Source of the DNA: Ferrovum sp. | GTDB taxonomy: Bacteria > Pseudomonadota > Gammaproteobacteria > Burkholderiales > Ferrovaceae | Length of the DNA: 44,814 bases | Direction of reading: 5' to 3' | NCBI GenBank assembly: GCA_010435995.1 | Contig: JAAGNR010000030.1 | Location: 1 to 44,814, forward strand | Shown here: piece after piece, positions 1-8,009 of the stretch | How the letters are laid out: the number at the start of each line of letters is the position of its first letter | How positions within the stretch are numbered: position 1 is the stretch's first letter | The notes under the pieces: model-generated | What the model was told of the DNA's origin: nothing | The model's database searches: none | What the model saw: only the letters and a program-made list of their open reading frames with translations | Translations under genes and position numbers: made by a program

Positions 1-99
1 CAGGCCGTTCCGTGAAGCAGGAACCCACCGAAGTGACTCAAGCAGCCTCTGCTTGAGCGCCGTAGGAATCCCCTTGCTTTACTGGGGGAGGATGTCAAA
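1..99 (+). mobile_element. Right end of an IS200/IS605-family element with likely omega-RNA 3' end
   Basis: After the stop codon at 54-56 the sequence has a C-run (70-73), a short loop rich in T, a G-run (84-88) and then GAGGATGTCAA. This arrangement (subterminal imperfect hairpin, then GGAGGATGTCAA) is typical of right ends of IS605-like tnpB elements. There the hairpin is both the transposase recognition structure and the 3' scaffold of the tnpB-encoded guide RNA. The element ends about 12-15 bp beyond the 3' end of the convergent NlpC/P60 gene. The left end and any tnpA are outside the window. The exact boundary (around 97-99) is inferred. Confidence 0.6.
3..56 (+). CDS. tnpB: C-terminal end of probable TnpB (IS200/IS605 OrfB), partial
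   Basis: Only the last 17 codons are present; the rest lies before the window. The peptide ends KQEPTEVTQAASA and stops at TGA 54-56. A short, Ala/Ser-rich tail of this kind directly before a G-rich hairpin and GGATGTCAA fits the 3' end of an IS605-type tnpB gene, an RNA-guided nuclease family tied to single-strand transposition. The catalytic RuvC and zinc-finger parts are not visible, so the call rests on the tail and on the downstream element end. It could be another protein that happens to end here. Confidence 0.55.
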   Translation, partial: GRSVKQEPTEVTQAASA

Positions 100-110
100 C
101 ACAGCAGTCG

Positions 111-641
111 TCAGGGTGCTGGGTAGGCGGGAGGATCATCCAGCGTCAGACGTTTGCCCGTCGCAAAACGGCGGGCCCAGTAACGTTCTGTCAAATTGGA
201 CACCATGACGGACCCTGTCTTGGTGCTCGAGGCATGCACGAATTGTTGATTTCCCAAATAGATGCCCACATGGGAGATTTTTTGGTGTTGGGTACGGAAA
301 AAGACCAAATCTCCCGGTTGCAGTTGGCTTTGCGTAACCTCCTGACCGACATGGCTCATGTCACGTGAACTATGGGGTAGGGTCAGATCCGCTGCCTTGG
401 AAAACACATACCGCACAAAGCCGCTGCAGTCAAATCCCTGAGTGTTGTTGCCACCGTAGCGATAACTGGCGCCCACCTGACTCAGGGCATAGATCAAAAT
501 ATTGCGCACGGGAGAGGCGACCTCCGGTGCTGGGGTGGAAGGAGGAGCCGGTGGGGTATCTTCCGACCGACAAGGCAAGGCCAGCAGTCCACTCAGAAGC
601 AGAAATAAAAGACCTTGAGAAAGTCTGGGAGAGATTTTCAT
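111..641 (-). CDS. NlpC/P60-family peptidoglycan endopeptidase, exported
   Basis: Predicted cell-wall cysteine peptidase of 176 aa. Residues 1-26 form an export signal (MKISPRL, then a Leu-rich core, ending LALPC), followed by a Pro-rich linker. The NlpC/P60 domain follows with the catalytic Cys in FDCSGF (about residue 72), a His in SHVGIYLG (about 124) and a second polar His in FVHAS (about 136). The Cys after LALP could be lipidated, but Pro at -1 is a poor lipobox. A longer frame begins with TTG right after the kinase stop. I prefer ATG 641 (or ATG 647) because the signal peptide then starts correctly. It lies directly downstream of envZ and may be co-transcribed. Such enzymes cleave the D-Glu/diamino-acid bond of muropeptides. 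Confidence 0.85.
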   Translation of the reverse strand: MKISPRLSQGLLFLLLSGLLALPCRSEDTPPAPPSTPAPEVASPVRNILIYALSQVGASYRYGGNNTQGFDCSGFVRYVFSKAADLTLPHSSRDMSHVGQEVTQSQLQPGDLVFFRTQHQKISHVGIYLGNQQFVHASSTKTGSVMVSNLTERYWARRFATGKRLTLDDPPAYPAP

Positions 642-677
642 GACCATGATTCTATGATAGAAGATCGCAGCTGACAA

Positions 678-2045
678 TCAGCGGTCAATAAAATCCCGAC
701 TGGGACCGGGTTCCTGGAATGGATCGGTCGTCTGGTCACATAGGGCGGGCAGGTGAACACAAACTTCCAATCCACTGCCCTGAGCAGGAGGCCGCAATTC
801 CAGTGTTCCCTGATGCAGTGCCACGATACGATTCACAATGGCCAAACCCAGGCCCGAGCCAGGAGGGCCACCGCGAGAACTTTCGCGGCGGGTAAAGGGT
901 TGTAGCAGGCGATGCACTTCGGAGGAAGGGATTCCATCACCACAGTCACGGATCACCAGACAAATTTCTGTGCCTTGTTGGCCTAGAGTAATGGTAAAGG
1001 GTGGGCGACCATAACGTACAGCGTTTTCCAGAAGATTGTTGATTACCCGTTCCATGGCTCTTTCGTTCATGCGTACGGCGGGTACGGCGGAATCCACCGT
1101 CAATTCCACGGGAATCCCTCGGGAGATGAAGCGTTCCTGACAGGACTGGGCCAAGGGGAGTAATTCCTGAATGCTGAGGGGATAGTGGGGTTGATCTCGG
1201 GCAAAATCGAGAAACTGGTCAATAATTCGATCAATTTCTTCCAGATCCTGAACCATGGGTTCCAGCACACGGGGGTTGGGAAGGTTCAGCATTTCCATGG
1301 AAAGGCGCAGGCGGGACAGGGGCGTACGCAAATCGTGAGAGACCCCGGCCAGCATTACAGCGCGATTCGACTCCAGGGTGGCCAAAGCATGCTGCATGGT
1401 GCGGAAGGCTTCACTCACTTCCCGAATTTCACGAGGAATGTCGGGTGTGATGACCAGACGGCTGGGTTGCCCCATGCCGATACGGTGGGCCGCCAGAGCC
1501 AGTTCCTGCAAAGGTTGGTTGATGCGCCGGACGGCCCAATACACACTGGATACTCCGACGAGAATGACGAGGGCCAGGAGGAGGGCCCACTTTTCAGGGA
1601 AACCAGCGTCAAAGCGCTGGCGCTGGGTCACATACCAAAATTCGCCGTGGCTGGTGTGAAGGGAAATCCAGACAGCGGGGATGGTTCCCCGGTCTGCTAT
1701 CCACACCGTGGTTTGGGGGAACTTTTGGCGGAGTCTGGCTTGTAACAGGAACACGCGACTGGCCTTTTCTGGGCTGCGTACCTGCTCATTGGTGGGACCG
1801 TCACGACGGATGACCCCGCCTTCGCTGTCGTCGAAGTCATGGATAAAGCGGGGTTGGCTGGGGGCTGGAAGATTTTCTAGGGCGGAAATGATGGTGAAAA
1901 TGTGATTGGCTCGGTCCTCGATGGTGTGTTCCAGCAATGGACCGACATAAAACCGTTGAAAGACGATGAGTGTTGCCAGGTGGGTGATGAGTACCGTCAG
2001 GATGGTGACCAGCAGCGTTCTTCCCAGCAGGGAACGGGCAACCAT
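678..2045 (-). CDS. envZ: EnvZ-type sensor histidine kinase
   Basis: Membrane sensor kinase of 455 aa, partner of the regulator just upstream (3-bp gap). There is a first membrane helix near residues 9-32, a periplasmic sensor region to about 150, a second helix at 152-171 and a HAMP linker that includes RRINQPLQ. The dimerisation/phosphoacceptor helix has His237 in VSHDLRTPLSRLR. The ATPase domain has the N box around Asn341 (NNLLENAVRYG), G1 DCGDGIP (368-373) and G2 GSGLGLAIV (396-404). Order, length and H-box match the EnvZ/OmpR class. The stimulus is not deducible; osmotic or envelope stress is the family norm. The stop codon abuts the frame of the NlpC/P60 gene. Confidence 0.9.
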   Translation of the reverse strand: MVARSLLGRTLLVTILTVLITHLATLIVFQRFYVGPLLEHTIEDRANHIFTIISALENLPAPSQPRFIHDFDDSEGGVIRRDGPTNEQVRSPEKASRVFLLQARLRQKFPQTTVWIADRGTIPAVWISLHTSHGEFWYVTQRQRFDAGFPEKWALLLALVILVGVSSVYWAVRRINQPLQELALAAHRIGMGQPSRLVITPDIPREIREVSEAFRTMQHALATLESNRAVMLAGVSHDLRTPLSRLRLSMEMLNLPNPRVLEPMVQDLEEIDRIIDQFLDFARDQPHYPLSIQELLPLAQSCQERFISRGIPVELTVDSAVPAVRMNERAMERVINNLLENAVRYGRPPFTITLGQQGTEICLVIRDCGDGIPSSEVHRLLQPFTRRESSRGGPPGSGLGLAIVNRIVALHQGTLELRPPAQGSGLEVCVHLPALCDQTTDPFQEPGPSRDFIDR

Positions 2046-2048
2046 GTG

Positions 2049-2768
2049 TTATTTTGCGACTTCGGGTACGAAGACATAACCGATCCCCCATACCGTACGG
2101 ATATGACAGGGTTGACCGGGATCTTCTTCGATCAGGCGCCGCAGCCGGGAAATTTGGACATCGATGCTCCGGTCGAATACTTCCCGTTCTTTGCCGCGCA
2201 CCAGATCCGTAAGCTTTTCGCGCGACAGGGGTTCGTGGGGGTGGGTCACCAAAGCGCGCAACAAAGAAAATTCACTGCTGGACAAGGAAACGGGCTGTCC
2301 CTGTTTATGGAGCGTGCGTTGCAGCAAATAAAAGCGGAAGGGGCCAAAAGAGATGACATCTTGCGTGTTTTCTACGGGGGAGAGGGCATGATGCGGTTGG
2401 CGCCGTAGAATGGCCTGAATCCTGGCCAGCAATTCCTTGGGATTGAAAGGTTTGGAAAGGTAATCATCGGCGCCCGTATTGAGTCCCAGGATGCGGTCCG
2501 TATCATTGCCCTTCGCCGTCAGCATAATGATGGGAATATGATTACCCTGGTCACGAAGGCGGCGGCACAGGGTCAAACCATCTTCGCCGGGAAGCATCAA
2601 ATCCAGTACCAGCAAACCGTAGGAGTTCTTGATCAGAGCTTGATCCAAGGCGTTGGCATCGGCCACGGCGGTGACATTGAAACCTTGTTGCGACAGGTAA
2701 CGGTGCAATAACTCACGCAGCCGTAAGTCGTCATCTAGGACCAAAATTCTAGGGCGTGGAGTAGTCAT
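2049..2768 (-). CDS. ompR: OmpR-family response regulator
   Basis: Two-component DNA-binding regulator of 239 aa. The receiver domain (about 7-120) has the acidic pocket LDDD (11-14), the phosphoacceptor Asp56 in VLDLMLPGEDG, and a Thr/Lys pair in LTAKGND and LSKPFNP. A linker is followed by a winged-helix effector domain (about 140-235) ending in TVWGIGYVF. These are standard OmpR signatures. It is cotranscribed with the kinase gene 3 bp downstream. No Shine-Dalgarno is evident; the upstream bases are C/T-rich. The distance to the UDG stop is only 44 bp, so it may belong to the same transcription unit. Targets are unknown; porin or envelope genes are the family expectation. Confidence 0.9.
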   Translation of the reverse strand: MTTPRPRILVLDDDLRLRELLHRYLSQQGFNVTAVADANALDQALIKNSYGLLVLDLMLPGEDGLTLCRRLRDQGNHIPIIMLTAKGNDTDRILGLNTGADDYLSKPFNPKELLARIQAILRRQPHHALSPVENTQDVISFGPFRFYLLQRTLHKQGQPVSLSSSEFSLLRALVTHPHEPLSREKLTDLVRGKEREVFDRSIDVQISRLRRLIEEDPGQPCHIRTVWGIGYVFVPEVAK

Positions 2769-2812
2769 GAGGGGGATGATAAATCAACCCTGAGAAAATT
2801 TGTGTCGATTTG

Positions 2813-3538
2813 TTACAGACCGTCATTCGGGATGGGCGGTTGGGTAGGAGTGAGAAGTTTTCGGGCGCGACATAAGTCGGCCCAGGCAGAGGCCTTTTCT
2901 GTGGGGGTGCGTAACAGATAGGCGGGGTGCCAGGTGACGACCACGGGAATTTCTTGGTAGTGGTGGGAACCCTGGCGCAACACGCCCAGAGACTCCTTCC
3001 CGCCAAGCAGGGTATGGGCGGCCACGCGTCCCAAGAGAACTAGGATGCGGGGTTTGACTGCGTGAATTTGGGCTTCAAGGTAGGGGCGGCAGGATTGGCA
3101 TTCGCTGTCACTGGGTGTGCGGTTATGGGGGGGGCGGCATTTTACCGCGTTGGCGATGGATACCTGTTCTCCTCGTTCCAGTCCGAGTGCCGCCAACATA
3201 CGATCCAGAAGTTGTCCTGCTGCTCCAACAAAAGGCAGGCCACGGGCATCTTCTTCTGCCCCTGGGCCTTCACCAATGAACATCCACGGACTTCCCGGAT
3301 GAATCAGGCCAAATACTGCCTGTTGTCGTTGGCGATGGAGATCACAGCGGGTGCAAGTCGCGACCTCCTGGCGTAGCGTGGCGAGGGAATGCGTTTCTGG
3401 GGCCAAAGTTGTGGGAGGCACCAGTGGCATCTCGGAGGTTGCTGTGGCCGTGAGGGTTTCCTGAGGGGGCGGGGATGTGCGGGAGACCCAGCGTGGCCAG
3501 AGTCCCATTTCGCGCCAGTAGGCTTCCTGGGGATTCAT
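2813..3538 (-). CDS. Type-4 uracil-DNA glycosylase with 4Fe-4S cluster
   Basis: Base-excision repair enzyme of 241 aa that removes uracil from DNA. Start ATG 3538 was chosen because an AGGGGG Shine-Dalgarno sits 6 bp upstream; the open frame extends far further upstream but has no homology. Cluster ligands are visible as Cys62 and Cys65 (CTRC), Cys134 and Cys150. Catalytic motif 1 is GEGPGAEEDARGLPFVG (about 89-105) and motif 3 is WHPAYLLR (203-210). Residues 20-55 are a Pro/Thr/Ala-rich linker, longer than in minimal family members. It follows rimI and tsaB, a gene order common in proteobacteria. Confidence 0.92.
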   Translation of the reverse strand: MNPQEAYWREMGLWPRWVSRTSPPPQETLTATATSEMPLVPPTTLAPETHSLATLRQEVATCTRCDLHRQRQQAVFGLIHPGSPWMFIGEGPGAEEDARGLPFVGAAGQLLDRMLAALGLERGEQVSIANAVKCRPPHNRTPSDSECQSCRPYLEAQIHAVKPRILVLLGRVAAHTLLGGKESLGVLRQGSHHYQEIPVVVTWHPAYLLRTPTEKASAWADLCRARKLLTPTQPPIPNDGL

Positions 3539-3584
3539 GGCATGCCCCCTGGAAAAGGGAAAGGCAGGAAAACATGGAGGCATT

Positions 3585-4049
3585 TCATGACGGGTTTTCC
3601 AGGAGGGAGCGGCGCAATACCCAAGCATCTTCCCGCGTACCCTCAGCGGTGGCATAGTACCCTTTGCGAATACCAATGCGTTCAAATCCTGCCCCATGAT
3701 ACAGACTAAGAGCAGCTCGGTGATGGGCGCGTACCTCCAGCAACAGGGATGAGGCTCCCTGTTGCTGGGCGTGAAATATGACGGCCTGCAGGAGTGCTTG
3801 TCCCCACCCTTGCTGTTGCCACGGCACATCGATGGCCAGATTGAGGAGGTGGGCTTCTTCCAGAATCGTTATAAAAAAAGCGTAACCCAGTAAGGGGTGT
3901 TCAGGAGCCATTTGGATGCCGAGACCCTGATGGTGTTGCAGGGATTCGAACAATTGGTGGCGACTCCAGGGTGTTGGAAAACAGCGCTGTTCGATGGAAC
4001 AGAGACTCTGCAGATCTGCTTCGTCGAGGGGGCGAAAAAATGCAGCCAT
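3585..4049 (-). CDS. rimI: Ribosomal-protein S18-alanine N-acetyltransferase RimI
   Basis: GNAT acetyltransferase of 154 aa. The acetyl-CoA loop is QQQGWGQALL (78-87), preceded by the strand LLNLAIDVPW, and the C-terminal LYHGAGFERIGIRKGYY is the typical RimI end. RimI acetylates the N-terminal Ala of ribosomal protein S18. It lies 7 bp downstream of tsaB and upstream of the UDG gene, the usual arrangement. No strong Shine-Dalgarno is seen; translational coupling with tsaB is likely. Confidence 0.9.
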   Translation of the reverse strand: MAAFFRPLDEADLQSLCSIEQRCFPTPWSRHQLFESLQHHQGLGIQMAPEHPLLGYAFFITILEEAHLLNLAIDVPWQQQGWGQALLQAVIFHAQQQGASSLLLEVRAHHRAALSLYHGAGFERIGIRKGYYATAEGTREDAWVLRRSLLENPS

Positions 4050-4056
4050 GACGTGT

Positions 4057-4749
4057 CTACTTTCCCCGTTCGGCTCGGGTCAGGGCGACTCGTTGTCGTA
4101 GGTACAGGGGTTGAGCCTGACGCGCTTCCACCCCTTGATCGCTCCCGTTTTCCAGGCGCAACCGAGCCAATTGAGCAATCTGAGTGGCATGGGGAACTTG
4201 CCCGGGAATGACTCCTTGCCATTGATGAGGCCAGCGTTGACGCAGAAGTTCATGCCACAGTTCCGCTCCGGAACCAACGCCAATCCAGTCTCCCGAGGGT
4301 AGGTCAGGGAGGTCGTGGGGGCCACAAAGCCGGGGTTCCAGAACACAGCTCCAGCCGTCAGCGGTGGTGTCATAGGCGGCCAGATATACCTGGTTCATCC
4401 GTGCGTCGAGCAGGGTCACCACGCGGGATGGGGGCACGGTCAGCGTCAGGCACTCCAGGGTAGATACGGGAAAGAGCGGGATTTTCAAGCTCAGGGCCAG
4501 TCCTTGGGCAATGCCACAGGCCAGACGGACTCCCGTGAACCCCCCTGGGCCAGCACCAAAGGCGATGGCGTCGAGGTTGGCCAGACTTTTTCCACTGTGG
4601 TGGAGAACTTCATGAAGCTGTTGCCATAGTCGCTCCGAAGGGCTGGGTTGGCTGTCTTCGAGGCTCGCCAGAACGTGGTTCTGATGGCATACCGCCACAG
4701 AAGCGAGGGGGGTTGAAAACTCCAGAGCAAGGAAGGTGGTTGTGGTCAA
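4057..4749 (-). CDS. tsaB: tRNA threonylcarbamoyladenosine biosynthesis protein TsaB
   Basis: TsaB, 230 aa, is the ASKHA-fold partner that with TsaD and TsaE makes the t6A modification at tRNA position 37. The N-terminal strand LALEFSTPLASVAV and the motif AFGAGPGGFTGVRLACGIAQGLA (about 63-85) are diagnostic. The protein lacks the metal-binding His motif of TsaD, as expected. The start overlaps the lplT stop by 4 bp, so translation is probably coupled. Downstream are rimI and the UDG gene. It should be essential, so its position between a damaged phoH and the ompR genes means that transcription through this block must persist. Confidence 0.92.
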   Translation of the reverse strand: MTTTTFLALEFSTPLASVAVCHQNHVLASLEDSQPSPSERLWQQLHEVLHHSGKSLANLDAIAFGAGPGGFTGVRLACGIAQGLALSLKIPLFPVSTLECLTLTVPPSRVVTLLDARMNQVYLAAYDTTADGWSCVLEPRLCGPHDLPDLPSGDWIGVGSGAELWHELLRQRWPHQWQGVIPGQVPHATQIAQLARLRLENGSDQGVEARQAQPLYLRQRVALTRAERGK

Positions 4750-6050
4750 TCCACATACTCCACATGACGATAGCGGCGGTAGAGCCAGAACATCAAGCTG
4801 CTGATGAATAGTGCCAGGAGCGTGACGCTGGTGTAAAAAGCGGATTCGGCGGGAACCAGGGGTTGTCCTTTGAGAGTTTCCAGGCCCAGTCCCCGAAACA
4901 GATGACGCAGGGGAGTGTCTTCGCGAATGACCCCGGCATAGACTCCGAGAAGGGCGAGAATGCTGATGTTTTCATTGAAATTCTGTACAGCAATACTGTG
5001 TCCTGCCCCCATCATTTGATGGCCGCGATGTTGCAGCAAAGCGTTCATGGGAACCACAAAGAACCCTGCCATGGCGCCGGCAGCCACCAGCAAAACCACG
5101 GCGATGGCCCAGTCTTTGACCACCAGCATGCCCAGAATGGCAAAGCCCATGGCGACTCCCACTGGCAACACCTTGATGGCGCTCTCCAATCGAACCCATT
5201 TGGCCGCAGCGATGGAGCCCAACGCAATACCCACCGCAGAGACGGCGGTGAGTTGTGTGGCCTGTTCCAGATTGAAATGCAGTTGCAACGTTGCCCAAAC
5301 CAGTACGATCAGTCGCAGAGACGAGCCGACTCCCCAGAAAATGGTGGTCACGGCAAGGGAAACTTGTCCCAGGGGGTCACGCCATAACATGAGAAAGGAA
5401 CGCCAGAAATCCTGTACCAGAAACCAGGGGTTTTTGCGTGCCAGTACATGATCTGGCATGACCTTGGGGATATATAGGTTAACTACGGCTGCAGCCACAT
5501 AGAGCAGAAGGAGAATTAAAATCGCAAAACGGGGCGCATTCAATCCATGGGCTTGCAATGACGGGAATATTCCCAAAAAGTGATGGTAGAGGGGTAAGTC
5601 CGGTTTCAGCAACCATCCCCCCAGTACCGCACCAAAAATGATGGCGATGACCGTCAGTGCTTCCATCCAGCTGTTGGCCACCACCAGTTTTCCGGGGGGG
5701 AGACATTCCGTCAGGATGCCGTATTTTGCAGGAGAATAAGCAGCGGCACCGAGCCCCACCAAAGCATAGGCAAACAGCGGATTGATTCCCAGCATCATGG
5801 CCAAGCAGCCCAGTAATTTGATGATATTGCTGATGAACATGACCCAGCCCTTGGGATGGGCGTCGGAGAAAGCGCCGACGAAGGGAGCCAGGAAAATATA
5901 AGAAATGACAAAAAATTGTTGTAAGAACGGAACGTATTCCGGCGGTGCCGCGAGGGTTTTGAGCAGGGCAATGGCGGCAAAAAGCAGTGCGTTATCCGCC
6001 AGAGCTGACAAAAACTGCGCCAGCAAAATAATATAAAACCCTCCACCCAT
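4746..6050 (-). CDS. lplT: MFS transporter, LplT-like lysophospholipid flippase
   Basis: Twelve-helix major facilitator protein of 434 aa. The start MGGGFYIILLAQFLSALADN is very similar to the N-terminus of LplT, which flips lysophospholipids such as lyso-PE inward across the inner membrane for re-acylation. ATG 6050 was chosen because this aligns with the family and lies 7 bp after the original phoH stop (6058-6060). A longer open frame to 6158 is only the overlap with phoH. There is no acyltransferase domain fused and no aas gene adjacent. The end overlaps tsaB by 4 bp. Substrate is by family similarity only. Confidence 0.82.
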   Translation of the reverse strand: MGGGFYIILLAQFLSALADNALLFAAIALLKTLAAPPEYVPFLQQFFVISYIFLAPFVGAFSDAHPKGWVMFISNIIKLLGCLAMMLGINPLFAYALVGLGAAAYSPAKYGILTECLPPGKLVVANSWMEALTVIAIIFGAVLGGWLLKPDLPLYHHFLGIFPSLQAHGLNAPRFAILILLLLYVAAAVVNLYIPKVMPDHVLARKNPWFLVQDFWRSFLMLWRDPLGQVSLAVTTIFWGVGSSLRLIVLVWATLQLHFNLEQATQLTAVSAVGIALGSIAAAKWVRLESAIKVLPVGVAMGFAILGMLVVKDWAIAVVLLVAAGAMAGFFVVPMNALLQHRGHQMMGAGHSIAVQNFNENISILALLGVYAGVIREDTPLRHLFRGLGLETLKGQPLVPAESAFYTSVTLLALFISSLMFWLYRRYRHVEYVD

Positions 6051-6057
6051 GGGGCTG

Positions 6058-7461
6058 TTACAACACTTCAGCGGCGTAATCCGCGAGTCGTGATCGTTCT
6101 CCGCGTTGCAGCGTAATATGCCCGCTATGACCCCAACCCTTGAATCGATCCACGACATAGGTCAGACCGGAACTGCCCTCCGTCAGATAGGGGGTGTCGA
6201 TCTGCGCAATATTGCCCAGACAGACTACTTTGGTTCCCGGACCGGCTCAAGTGATCAGGGTTTTCATCTGTTTGGGCGTGAGATTCTGGGCTTCATCAAT
6301 GATCAGATATTTGTTCAGGAAGGTGCGTCCGCGCATAAAATTGAGGGACTTGATCTTGATGCGTGAGCGAATCAGATCGCGGGTAGCGGCTCGTCCCCAG
6401 TCTCCCGCCTCGTCATCTCCCTTGTTGAGTACATCCAGATTGTCTTCCAGGGCTCCCATCCAAGGCGTCATTTTTTCTTCTTCGGTGCCGGGAAGAAAGC
6501 CGATATCTTCACCGACAGGGACGGTGACCCGCGTCATGATGATCTCTGAATACTGCTTGTGTTCCAGGGTTTGCATCAATCCGGCAGCCAGAGTGAGCAG
6601 CGTTTTTCCGGTGCCTGCCTGACCCAGCAGGGTGATGAAATCCAGGTCGGGATTCATCAGCAGGTTCAAGGCGAAGTTTTGCTCACGGTTGGCGGCGACG
6701 ATGCCCCAAGTGTTGTTACGTTGCGAGGTATAGTCGCGCAGAATCTCAAGCACGGCAATGGATCCGGTGCGTTCTCGTACGCGGGCGTAGAAAGGTTTTT
6801 CGCCCTGTTCCTGAAAAACAAACTCATTCAGCAGTAAGGAGGGCACCAGAGGGCCTTCCACTTTGTAGAGGGTGCGTCCCTGCTCCTGCCAGGACTTCAT
6901 ATCCTTGCCATGGGTTTCCCAGAAGTCTTCCGGGAGTTCGCGGCTGCCGGTATACAACAGGTCCGAGTCCTCGAGAACCTTGTCGTTGTAATAATCCTCG
7001 GCTTCTACCCCCAGAGCCCAGGCTTTGATCCGCATGTTGATGTCTTTACTGACCAGGATGACCGCGCGCTGAGGTTGGCTGCGCTGGAGTTCCAGGGCAA
7101 TGCCGAGGATCTGGTTATCGGCTTTTTCTGCGGCCAGAGGCAACGCTGGTGAGGATCCCTGGAGGGTCTGCAGAAATAGAGTGCCGGTGGGGGCGCCCTC
7201 ATGCCCGCGGGAGAGGGAGATTCCCTGGCTGATGTTGGCTTTGTCGGCGCGGGTGATGAGTTCGTCGAGAAAACGACTGACCTGGCGTGCATTGCGCGCC
7301 ACCTCTGTCATCCCTTTTTTGTTGTTATCCAGTTCTTCAATGGTGACCATGGGCAGAAACACATCGTGTTCCTGAAATTGAAAAAGACTGGTGGGATCGT
7401 GCAGCAGCACATTGGTGTCGAGGACAAACAATTTTGACTGGGAACTGGTGCGTGCGACCAT
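6058..7461 (-). pseudogene. phoH: PhoH-family PIN/ATPase protein, interrupted by in-frame TGA
   Basis: The gene reads as a PIN domain (LFVLDTNVLLHDP, about 11-23; acidic EELD at 42-45) followed by a PhoH-type P-loop ATPase with Walker A GQAGTGKT (281-288) and Walker B LIIDEAQN (386-393). At codon 405 the frame meets TGA (bases 6247-6249). Directly after it the same frame continues without shift for 62 codons (AGPGTKVVCLGNIAQID, then SSGLTYVVDRFKGWGHSG) to TAA 6058-6060, the normal end of this family. Arg is expected at the stop position, so CGA to TGA is the simplest explanation. The product would be 404 aa, lacking the last ATPase strands. Sequencing error, natural nonsense mutation and read-through cannot be separated here. 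Neighbours bcp (upstream) and lplT (downstream) are intact. Confidence 0.88.
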
Positions 7462-7494
7462 AGGGTTAGAGGCTCCGAAAGTGGGGGCGGATGA

Positions 7495-7956
7495 TCAGGA
7501 AAGACGTTTGACGGCATCAAGCACGATTTGGGCATGTCCCGGCACTTTGACACCGCGCCAAGCTTCTGCCAATCGACCCTCGCGGTCGATCAAGAAAGTG
7601 CTGCGCTCAATGCCACGCACCTGTTTTCCATACATGTTTTTGATTTTCATCACCCCGAACAGCGTACACGCCACTTCTTCCTCGTCACTCAGCAAGTGAA
7701 AGGGAAAACCCATCTTGGCGCGAAATTTTTCATGACTCGCCACAGTATCCCGAGAGATGCCGAGAATCGTGCACTTCAAAGCGACAAATTCGTCATGGAG
7801 TTGGGTAAATTGCAGTCCTTCGTCAGTGCATCCCGGAGTGTCATCCTTGGGGTAGAAGTAAAGAACCAGAGGTGAACCACGCAGCGCCGTCAACCGAAAG
7901 CGCTGCGCCCCAGTGGCGGGCAATTCAAAGTCCGGGACAAGATCCATTTTTTCCAC
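7495..7956 (-). CDS. bcp: Thioredoxin-dependent thiol peroxidase (Bcp/PrxQ peroxiredoxin)
   Basis: Peroxiredoxin of about 153 aa that reduces hydrogen and organic peroxides in the cytoplasm. The peroxidatic Cys is in the loop DDTPGCTDEG. The resolving Cys found five residues later in many PrxQ proteins is absent (Leu-Gln-Phe instead), which suggests a 1-Cys mechanism or another resolving thiol. The C-terminal half with GKQVRGIERSTFLIDREG is typical. I place the start at GTG 7956, which has AGGAG 9 bp upstream; ATG 7947 is the alternative. It precedes phoH, an order seen in betaproteobacteria. Confidence 0.88.
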   Translation of the reverse strand: MEKMDLVPDFELPATGAQRFRLTALRGSPLVLYFYPKDDTPGCTDEGLQFTQLHDEFVALKCTILGISRDTVASHEKFRAKMGFPFHLLSDEEEVACTLFGVMKIKNMYGKQVRGIERSTFLIDREGRLAEAWRGVKVPGHAQIVLDAVKRLS

Positions 7957-8009
7957 AGTGACGGTCTCCTGCAAGTGAAAGGAAATTCCTCATCAGTATA
8001 GCGCAAGGG

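Noticed and set aside
6051-6158. N-terminal extension of LplT
   Set aside because: It overlaps the original 3' end of phoH in another frame and has no family similarity; ATG 6050 fits LplT.
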